Assembly: GCA_007130355.1 (NCBI GenBank)
Contig: SLSQ01000229.1
Location: 1 to 6,130 of the forward strand
Source: Trueperaceae bacterium
Lineage (GTDB): Bacteria > Deinococcota > Deinococci > Deinococcales > Trueperaceae
Reading direction: 5' to 3'
Length of the DNA: 6,130 nt
Shown: in pieces, positions 1 to 5,148 of the stretch
Layout: each line of letters begins with the position of its first letter
Numbering within the stretch: position 1 is the stretch's first letter
Made by a program: the position numbers and the translations under genes
The notes under the pieces: generated by a model
What the model saw: only the letters and a program-made list of their open reading frames with translations
Database searches by the model: none
Told to the model about the DNA's origin: nothing

Positions 1-1275
1 CGGCAGCGCCGGGCGATGTGGCCGGTCCAGTCGCGCATGGCGTACTACGGCGACGATCCGCTCGCCGTCGCCTCCGCCGCCGGCGACACCGTCCGTGACA
101 CCGACGGGAACGTCTACCTCGACTTCTTCGGCGGCATCCTGACGGTCTCGGTCGGCCACGCCCACCCGGCCATCGCCGACGCGGTCGACCGGCAGATGCG
201 GACGGTGCAGCACACCAGCACCCTCTACCTGAACGAGATCACCGTCCGCGCCGCCGAACGTCTGGCGGCGATCGCGCCCGGCCGTCTGAGCCGCACCTTC
301 TTCACCAGCAGCGGCAGCGAAGCGAACGAGACGGCGATCCTGGCCGCCCGCGCCTATACCGGCCGCACCGACGTGATCGCGTTGCGGCACGCCTACGCCG
401 GTCGCACCGCCACCGCGATGAGCGTCACCGCGCACGCGCCGTGGCGGCTCGGCGGCGTGTTCGACGGCGGGATCAAGCACGTCCGCAGCCCGTACGCATA
501 CCGCGGTCCTGCGGGCCTCTCCGAGGAGCGTCTGGTCGACCTGTGCGTCCAGGACCTCGAGGAGACGATCGCCACCACCACCTCGGGCAAGATCGCGGCG
601 TTCATGGCCGAGCCGATCCAGGGGGTCGGCGGGTTCGTGACGCTGCCGCACGACTACCTGCGCCGCGTCGCGCCGATCGTGCGCGAGGCGGGCGGCGTGC
701 TGATCATCGACGAGGTGCAGACCGGCTGGGGCCGGACCGGCCGGCACCTGTGCGGCGTCGAGCACTGGGGGATCGAGCCGGAGCTGATGACGTTCGCGAA
801 GGGGATCGCCAACGGCTTCCCGGTCGGCGCCACGATCGCCGTGCCGGAGGTGGCCGAAGCGGTCGAGGGCCTCACCCTGTCGACGTTCGGCGGGAACCCG
901 GTCGCGATGGCGGCGCTGCTCGCGACCCTCGACGTGATCGAACGCGACGACCTGCCCGCCAACGCCGAGCGGCAGGGCGCCCGCCTGCGGGAGGGCCTGG
1001 AGCGTCTGGCCGCCCGGGCCGCCTGGATCGGCGAGGTGCGCGGCATGGGGCTGATGCAGGGACTCGAGCTCGTGACGTCCGGCACCACCGAGCCGGATCC
1101 CGCCCGGGCCACGTCGTTCGTGCAGGCGGCGCGTCGCCACGGCCTGCTGATCGGCAAGGGCGGGTTGTACGGGAACGTGATCCGGATCGCCCCGATGCTG
1201 AACGTGACGCCCGCGCGGATCATGGACGGCGTCGCCCGGTTGGAGGCGGCCGCCGCCGAGCTGGACGCCGCGTAA
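1..1275 (+). CDS. Class III (omega-type) PLP-dependent aminotransferase, probably 5'-partial
   Basis: This is a cytoplasmic fold-type I transaminase of the aminotransferase class III family (GabT/ArgD/AGXT2-like). Numbering from the ATG at 16, the cofactor-binding signatures are intact. SGSEANE at 99-105 binds the phosphate. Y127 in HAYAGRT is the likely ring-stacking aromatic. EP at 199-200 follows. D232 in IIDEVQTGWGRTG contacts the pyridine nitrogen. K262 in FAKGIANGFP is the Schiff-base lysine. STFGGNP lies at 289-295, and R390 in VIRIAP is the probable substrate carboxylate ligand. The frame is open to the left edge, ATG 16 has no Shine-Dalgarno, and residues coded before it (RQRRA) look like the family's N-terminal helix, so the true start is probably outside the window; ATG 16 would give 419 aa. 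The FFGGILTVSVGH motif near residues 37-48 is typical of AGXT2-like or 'aspartate aminotransferase family' enzymes. The amino donor (GABA, ornithine, alanine, beta-alanine or other) cannot be told. The next gene starts 30 bp downstream with no terminator between. Confidence 0.93.
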   Translation, partial: RQRRAMWPVQSRMAYYGDDPLAVASAAGDTVRDTDGNVYLDFFGGILTVSVGHAHPAIADAVDRQMRTVQHTSTLYLNEITVRAAERLAAIAPGRLSRTFFTSSGSEANETAILAARAYTGRTDVIALRHAYAGRTATAMSVTAHAPWRLGGVFDGGIKHVRSPYAYRGPAGLSEERLVDLCVQDLEETIATTTSGKIAAFMAEPIQGVGGFVTLPHDYLRRVAPIVREAGGVLIIDEVQTGWGRTGRHLCGVEHWGIEPELMTFAKGIANGFPVGATIAVPEVAEAVEGLTLSTFGGNPVAMAALLATLDVIERDDLPANAERQGARLREGLERLAARAAWIGEVRGMGLMQGLELVTSGTTEPDPARATSFVQAARRHGLLIGKGGLYGNVIRIAPMLNVTPARIMDGVARLEAAAAELDAA

Positions 1276-1298
1276 GCGTTCCGTTGGCGGCCCGGTCC

Positions 1299-1312
1299 TA
1301 GGCTCATGGCGA
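1299..1312 (+). promoter_or_regulatory. Candidate -10 element for leaderless start of the GGDEF-EAL gene
   Basis: TAGGCT at 1299-1304 fits the TAnnnT -10 pattern of high-GC bacteria and ends 7 nt before the ATG at 1312. That is the spacing expected when transcription starts on the A of the start codon. No Shine-Dalgarno precedes either ATG 1306 or ATG 1312. No good -35 is visible about 17 bp upstream (GCGTTC region), so this is inference from one hexamer plus its spacing. If real, the protein would start at the second methionine (MRELRR) and could be expressed independently of the aminotransferase. Confidence 0.35.
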
Positions 1313-3003
1313 TGCGGGAGCTCCGACGAACCGTACCGTGCCTGCTCGCCGTGGCCGGCTTCGCCGCCCTCACGGCCGTGCCCGATCTGGGCCCCCGGTG
1401 GGTGCACCTGCTCGCCGCGGTGCTCTTCGTCGGCTGCGCGGCACGCTGGGCCGGCGCGCTCGGCGGCTTCGCCGCGGCGATCGCGGCGCTGCTGGCGCTG
1501 GTCCGGCCGTGGGAACCGACGCTCGCGCCGCTGCCCGAGCCGACCGGCGAACCGTTCCTGCTCGCGACGATGCTGCTGGTCGTCGGCGCGGGATCGGCGA
1601 TCGGTCGGCTGGAGCGGACCCTGGGCGTGCAGACCGAGGTCAGCCACAAGGCGCAGTACGACCCGCTCACGAACCTCCTGAACCGCACCGCCTTCGACGC
1701 GCAGGTGCAGCGCGCCCTCGCCGAGGCCCGCCAGAAGAAGCTCAAGGTGGCGCTCTTGTTCGTCGACCTGGACCGCTTCAAGGTCGTCAACGACACGTAC
1801 GGGCACGAGCTCGGCGACGCGGTCCTGCGCAAGGTGGCCGACCTCCTGCGCGAGCACGTTCGCGACGCCGACCTGATCTGCCGTCTGGGCGGCGACGAGT
1901 TCACCGTCGCGCTACGGAACTTGCGCGAGGGGGACAGCGCCCGCGCGGTCGGCGAGAAGCTGCTCGGGCTCCTGAACGCGACCCACGAGGTGATGGGTCG
2001 TCAGATCGAGGTCGGCGCCTCGATCGGCATCGCCGTGTTCCCCGACGACGGCGAGGACGTCCCCACCCTGCTCAAGAACGCCGACCACGCCATGTACGGC
2101 ATCAAGGAGGCCGGCCGTAACGGCGTCGGCATCTCGACCCGCGCCACGCAGGTCCGCAACGACCGCCGCATCGAGGTCGAGCGCCAGCTCCGCGCCGCGC
2201 TCGAGGAGGACGAGTTCGAACTGCACTTCCAGCCGAAGGTCGACCTCCGCACCGGCGACCCGGTCGGAATGGAGCTGCTGCTGCGTTGGCGCAACCCGAC
2301 CCTCGGCAGCGTCAGCCCGGCCGAGTTCGTGCCGATGGCGGAGGAGACCGGCCTGATCCTGCCGCTGGGCCGCTGGATCCTGCGCCAGGCCTGCTTTCGC
2401 CTGGCCCAGTGGGACGCCCAGGGACTGCCGCCGGTGGTGCTGGCGGTCAACGTGTCGACCCTGCAGTTCCGCCAGCCGGACTTCGTCCGTGCGGTCGAGG
2501 ACGCGCTTCACGACAGCGGCATCCGGCCCGACCGGCTCGAGCTCGAGATCACCGAGACGATGCTGATGAAGGACGTCGGCGCCTCGATGAAGACGCTGAA
2601 GCGCCTGGACGCGCTCGGCGTGCGCATCGCGCTCGACGACTTCGGGACCGGCTACTCGTCCCTCGCCTACCTGCAGCACCTTCCGATCCACACCCTCAAG
2701 ATCGACCGCTCGTTCGTGAGCGACCTGGTGCTGCGGCCGGGTGCCGAGCCGGCCGGCGCCGCGCCGATCGTCGATTCGATCGTGACGCTCGGCCGTAAGC
2801 TCGGCCTGGTCGTCGTCGCCGAAGGGGTCGAGACCCAGGATCAGGCCCGCTGGTTGGCCGAGATCGGTTGCCACCAGGCGCAGGGGTTCCTGTTCTGCCG
2901 GCCGCTGCCCGAGACGCGCATCGACCGGGTGCTCGAGCGGGTGCGGCACGTGCCGCGCAAGGTGGACACCGAGGGGGACGCGCTACTCATGACCGGCGGG
3001 TGA
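1306..3003 (+). CDS. Membrane-anchored GGDEF-EAL protein: diguanylate cyclase / c-di-GMP phosphodiesterase
   Basis: This 565-aa protein should make and/or break the second messenger cyclic di-GMP at the inner face of the membrane. Residues about 10-101 form three or four hydrophobic segments (near 12-25, 32-47, 50-67 and 84-101) with very short loops, a compact sensor region I cannot assign to a named domain. A GGDEF domain follows (about 117-277). It has DxLTxLxNR at 119-127, FVDLDRFKxxND at 152-163 and an intact GGDEF at 195-199. RDAD at 186-189 sits at the right distance to be the inhibitory I-site RxxD. The EAL domain (about 292-545) has ELL in place of EAL at 323-325, keeping the metal-binding E323. 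N382, E414 in ELEITE, DDFGTGYSS at 444-452, K465, E506 in AEGVE and QAQGF at 524-528 are also present. Both active sites therefore look competent, and net activity cannot be predicted. The start is ATG 1306 or ATG 1312; neither has a ribosome binding site. The 3' end overlaps the convergent kinase gene. Confidence 0.95.
   Translation: MAMRELRRTVPCLLAVAGFAALTAVPDLGPRWVHLLAAVLFVGCAARWAGALGGFAAAIAALLALVRPWEPTLAPLPEPTGEPFLLATMLLVVGAGSAIGRLERTLGVQTEVSHKAQYDPLTNLLNRTAFDAQVQRALAEARQKKLKVALLFVDLDRFKVVNDTYGHELGDAVLRKVADLLREHVRDADLICRLGGDEFTVALRNLREGDSARAVGEKLLGLLNATHEVMGRQIEVGASIGIAVFPDDGEDVPTLLKNADHAMYGIKEAGRNGVGISTRATQVRNDRRIEVERQLRAALEEDEFELHFQPKVDLRTGDPVGMELLLRWRNPTLGSVSPAEFVPMAEETGLILPLGRWILRQACFRLAQWDAQGLPPVVLAVNVSTLQFRQPDFVRAVEDALHDSGIRPDRLELEITETMLMKDVGASMKTLKRLDALGVRIALDDFGTGYSSLAYLQHLPIHTLKIDRSFVSDLVLRPGAEPAGAAPIVDSIVTLGRKLGLVVVAEGVETQDQARWLAEIGCHQAQGFLFCRPLPETRIDRVLERVRHVPRKVDTEGDALLMTGG
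2983..3003. other. 21-bp tail-to-tail coding overlap of convergent genes
   Basis: The last codons of the GGDEF-EAL gene (LLMTGG, TGA at 3001-3003) are read on the opposite strand as the last codons of the sensor kinase gene (ending GHE, TAG complementary to 2983-2985). Both reading frames have strong domain support up to the overlap. There is therefore no room for a conventional terminator between the two genes, and their transcripts should be complementary at the 3' ends. Confidence 0.85.
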
Positions 3004-4287
3004 CTCCGACTCGGACGCCACGTCCGGTACGTAGCTCACGAGCCGTGGGATCCGCAGCGCCGCCTCGAAGCCGGCGTCACGGTTCCTGAGGACCAGTTCG
3101 CCGTCCAGCCGCTCGGCGATCGCCGCCACCAGCGTCAGCCCCAGACCCAGCCCCTCCGCCGAGGTGTCGCCGCGTCGGAACGGCTCCGCCAGGTGCGGCA
3201 GGACCGCGGCGTCGACCCCCGGCCCGTCGTCGACCACGCGGATCTCGAGGCTCGCTCCGTCGGTCCACGCCCGCAGGGCGGCGCGCGTCGAACCGTGCCG
3301 CACCGCGTTGTCGATCAGGTTCGCGAGCGCCTGGCGCAGCAGGCGGGCGTCCCGGACCTGCGCGCCGGGCGGGGTCGCGTCCGACACCGCCAGGACCGCT
3401 CCGCCGCCGTCCCGCGCCGCTTCGGCGACGTCGGCGATCACCTCGCGCAGCGGGGCACGGCCGTGGGCCGCGTCGTCGCGTTCGTGCGCGCGGGCGAGGT
3501 GCAGCAGCGCCGTGAGCACCTGTTCGAGGCGGCGGACGGAACGTTCCAGACGGGGTGTGACGTCGGCCGGATCGACGCCGGGAAGGGAGGCCCGTTCGAC
3601 CTGCAGCTTCAGCGCCGAGAGCGGGGTGCGGAGCTCGTGCGAGACGAAGCGGGTGAAGGTGCGCTCGCGGTCGATCCGGGACCGGACCGCGTCGCGCGCC
3701 CGGTCGAAGCTGCGCGCGAGGCGGGCGAGCTCGTCGTCCCCGGCCGGGATCGGCACGGTTCCGGCGAAGCTCTCGTCGGCCAGGCGCTCGGTCGCGACGG
3801 TGAGGTCCCGCAGCGGACCGGTCAGGCGGTGCGCCAACCCGGAGGCGACGGCGAAGGCGACGGCGAGCAGGAGCGGCACCGCGAGCGCCTCGAGCCGCCC
3901 GGCGTCGCGCGCGTACCGTTCCCACCAGGCGAGCGGCACGGCGACCGACACGATCGCGCCGTCCCGCAGCCGCACCGTCCGCGCGGCCCAGGCCGGCCCC
4001 CGGTCGACCTCCGGGAGCGGACCGACCAGCCCCGCGCCGCCCGGAACGGGCGTGTAGACCGCGCCCGGCTCGCGCTCGCTGCGGAGCGCCGCCGGATCGC
4101 CGCTCCCTCCGACCGCCTCGCGCAACAGGGATTCCAGATCGGCCACCGCGTCGTCGAGGCGCCCTTCGAGGCGGGCTTCGAGTCGGTCGGCGCCCGCGGT
4201 CGCGACCGCCCGCGCGCCGCGCTCGATCGCCGCCATCGCGACCACCGTGGCGACGATCGCCCAGAAGAGGGTGCTTCGGAAGCTCAC
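2983..4287 (-). CDS. Membrane sensor histidine kinase, HAMP-HisKA-HATPase_c type
   Basis: This is a 434-aa inner-membrane sensor kinase, expected to autophosphorylate on histidine and pass the phosphate to the regulator encoded just upstream. One transmembrane segment lies at about 6-22 and a second at about 133-151, enclosing a small extracytoplasmic sensor region of about 110 residues with no recognised domain. A HAMP linker follows (about 152-205). The HisKA H-box FVSHELRTPLSALK has H217. The ATP-binding domain has an N-box (NLIDNAVRH, N323 and N327), a G1 box DDGPGV at 353-358, an F-box EPFRRGD near 370 and a G2 box GLGLGL at 379-384. The start is GTG at 4287; the next in-frame methionine (residue 18) would destroy the first membrane segment. 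No ribosome binding site is visible in the 25 bp after the regulator's stop, so translation may be coupled or weak. An acidic, serine-rich C-terminal tail (ESESPAGHE) includes the stretch overlapping the convergent gene. The sensed signal is unknown. Confidence 0.94.
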   Translation of the reverse strand: MSFRSTLFWAIVATVVAMAAIERGARAVATAGADRLEARLEGRLDDAVADLESLLREAVGGSGDPAALRSEREPGAVYTPVPGGAGLVGPLPEVDRGPAWAARTVRLRDGAIVSVAVPLAWWERYARDAGRLEALAVPLLLAVAFAVASGLAHRLTGPLRDLTVATERLADESFAGTVPIPAGDDELARLARSFDRARDAVRSRIDRERTFTRFVSHELRTPLSALKLQVERASLPGVDPADVTPRLERSVRRLEQVLTALLHLARAHERDDAAHGRAPLREVIADVAEAARDGGGAVLAVSDATPPGAQVRDARLLRQALANLIDNAVRHGSTRAALRAWTDGASLEIRVVDDGPGVDAAVLPHLAEPFRRGDTSAEGLGLGLTLVAAIAERLDGELVLRNRDAGFEAALRIPRLVSYVPDVASESESPAGHE

Positions 4288-4312
4288 GGGCGCGGGCGCC
4301 GCGACCGCCCGG

Positions 4313-4972
4313 TCACGGGTCGCCGAGCCGGTACCCGGCCGGCGTCGTGCGGATCGCGTCCGGGCCCAGCTTGGTGCGCAACTGGCGCACGTACACCCGC
4401 ACCACCGCCGAGCCGGACGAAGCGTCCGGGAACAGCCGGTCCTGCAGGTCGGGCGCCGTGAAGGTCCGTCGCGGGTCGTGCAGCAGGAGCTCGAGAAGCG
4501 CGAACTCGCGTTCGCTGAGCGCGACCGGCTCGCCGTCCCACGTCACCGCCCGGGCGGCCAGGTCGGCGCTCAGGCGCCCGTGCGTGACGAGGGAGGCTCG
4601 GGTCGTGCCGGAGCGCCTCAGGAGCGCACGGACGCGCGCGCGCAGCTCGCCGAGACTGAACGGCTTGACCAGGTAGTCGTCGCCGCCCAGGTCCAGGCCC
4701 GCGATGCGGTCGTCGACCGCGTCCCGGGCGGTCGTGAACAGGATCGCCCCCTCGAAGCCGGCGGCCCGCAGGTCCCGCGCCGCGTCGAACCCCGCCTCGG
4801 GCGCGCCCGGGAGCATCACGTCGAGCAGGGCGAGGTCGGTCGGGGCCTCGGCGACCGCGTCGAACAGGGCGGTGCGGTCCGGAGCGTGCGTCACGTCGTA
4901 CCCGTCGCGTCGCAGCACGTCGACGACGGCGTCGGCGATGTCCGGTTCGTCCTCGAGCACGACGATGCGCAC
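4313..4972 (-). CDS. OmpR/PhoB-family two-component response regulator
   Basis: This is a 219-aa DNA-binding response regulator. The receiver domain (1-120) has the acidic metal site D8/E9 in VLEDEPD, the phosphoacceptor D51 in LLDVMLPG, the switch threonine T81 in FTTARD, and K103 in DDYLVKPF. The C-terminal winged-helix domain (about 128-217) has the family pattern LSEREFALLELLL at 152-164, the recognition-helix region SAVVRVYVRQLRTKL at 188-202, and the hairpin TTPAGYRL at 209-216. The loop after the phosphoacceptor (GAPEAGF) looks about two residues longer than in OmpR or PhoP. The start is GTG at 4972, fixed by a strong ribosome binding site 5 nt upstream. It is the first gene of a two-gene operon with the sensor kinase and is divergent from the exported binding protein. 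A tandem 11-bp repeat in the intergenic region is a candidate binding site for this regulator. The specific subfamily cannot be assigned. Confidence 0.95.
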   Translation of the reverse strand: MRIVVLEDEPDIADAVVDVLRRDGYDVTHAPDRTALFDAVAEAPTDLALLDVMLPGAPEAGFDAARDLRAAGFEGAILFTTARDAVDDRIAGLDLGGDDYLVKPFSLGELRARVRALLRRSGTTRASLVTHGRLSADLAARAVTWDGEPVALSEREFALLELLLHDPRRTFTAPDLQDRLFPDASSGSAVVRVYVRQLRTKLGPDAIRTTPAGYRLGDP

Positions 4973-4977
4973 GGCGT

Positions 4978-4983
4978 TCCTCC
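4978..4983 (-). promoter_or_regulatory. Ribosome binding site of the response regulator gene
   Basis: GGAGGA on the minus strand lies 5 nt before the GTG at 4972. It is a near-perfect Shine-Dalgarno at good spacing and decides the non-ATG start. Confidence 0.8.
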
Positions 4984-5019
4984 GGTCGGCCCCGACTCGC
5001 GGGCACGCTTCCCGAGGCC

Positions 5020-5049
5020 AGCGTACCCGAGCCGCTTACGCCCGACTAA
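5020..5049 (-). promoter_or_regulatory. Candidate promoter for the regulator-kinase operon
   Basis: On the minus strand, TACGCT (5020-5025) fits a TAnnnT -10. TTAGTC (5044-5049), 18 bp upstream, is only a weak -35. The predicted leader runs about 40 nt to the GTG at 4972. A poor -35 overlapped by a tandem repeat is the arrangement seen at activator-dependent PhoB/OmpR-type promoters. This is pattern inference only. Confidence 0.35.
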
Positions 5050-5057
5050 CGCCCCTC
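5036..5057. repeat. Tandem 11-bp direct repeat, candidate OmpR/PhoB-type operator
   Basis: TTACGCCCGAC (5036-5046) is followed immediately by TAACGCCCCTC (5047-5057). The two units match at 8 of 11 positions with an unbroken ACGCCC core. OmpR/PhoB-family regulators bind as head-to-tail dimers to direct repeats with an 11-bp period, one helical turn. This repeat lies between a response regulator of that family and its divergent neighbour. It ends 10 bp from the candidate -10 of the regulator operon, the usual position of a pho-box-like activator site. It is also 3 bp from the candidate -10 of the rightward gene, so it could act on both. The motif is inferred from a single pair of repeats in GC-rich DNA. 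Confidence 0.45.
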
Positions 5058-5060
5058 CGG

Positions 5061-5066
5061 TAGCGT
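5061..5066 (+). promoter_or_regulatory. Candidate -10 element for the binding-protein gene
   Basis: TAGCGT fits the TAnnnT -10 pattern. No convincing -35 is seen (TTACGC at 5036-5041 is 19 bp away and inside the direct repeat). Transcription from here would give a leader of roughly 75 nt before the ATG at 5149, holding the hairpin and ribosome binding site listed separately. Confidence 0.33.
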
Positions 5067-5086
5067 GACCGCCAGGACGAAAGCCC

Positions 5087-5122
5087 GACCGTGGCCGGCC
5101 CGAGTCCGGACCCGCCGCGGTC
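5087..5122 (+). other. Potential stem-loop in the leader of the binding-protein mRNA
   Basis: GACCGTGG (5087-5094) can pair with CCGCGGTC (5115-5122) as an 8-bp stem containing one U-G wobble. Inside it, CCGG at 5095-5098 can pair with CCGG at 5106-5109. The structure ends 15 nt before the AAAGGAG ribosome binding site. It has no following U-tract, so it does not look like an intrinsic terminator. It may affect leader stability or translation, or be a chance result of the base composition. Confidence 0.25.
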
Positions 5123-5137
5123 GCCCCCCGTCGCTCG

Positions 5138-5144
5138 AAAGGAG
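5138..5144 (+). promoter_or_regulatory. Ribosome binding site of the binding-protein gene
   Basis: AAAGGAG lies 4 nt before ATG 5149 and is the best Shine-Dalgarno on the plus strand of this window. Together with the signal peptide that follows, it fixes the start. Confidence 0.85.
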
Positions 5145-5148
5145 CTCC

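Noticed and set aside
1276..1305. Possible terminator or small gene between the aminotransferase and the GGDEF-EAL gene
   Set aside because: The gap is only 30 bp, with no stem-loop plus T-tract and no room for a gene. Only the -10-like hexamer stands out.
654..2949. Two long minus-strand open frames (654-1904 and 1912-2949) opposite the aminotransferase and GGDEF-EAL genes
   Set aside because: Their Arg/Ser/Ala- and Asp/Val/Leu-rich translations have no recognisable domain. The plus-strand frames carry complete sets of catalytic motifs.
3011..3027. Short hairpin (CGGACG / CGTCCG with CCA loop) 8 nt after the GGDEF-EAL stop codon, possible terminator
   Set aside because: There is no T-tract on either strand after the stem, and it lies wholly inside the kinase coding sequence. 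A 6-7 bp GC stem is expected by chance at this base composition.
3164..5068. Long plus-strand open frames opposite the kinase and regulator genes (for example 3193-4461 and 4247-5068)
   Set aside because: The translations are Arg/Gly/Pro-rich without motifs, while the minus-strand frames contain full histidine kinase and response regulator signatures.
5093..5111. Short perfect palindromes GGCCGGCC (5093-5100) and GTCCGGAC (5104-5111) as possible operators
   Set aside because: 8-bp GC palindromes are frequent by chance in this composition, and neither is spaced like a helix-turn-helix dimer site. The 11-bp direct repeat nearby is the better operator candidate.
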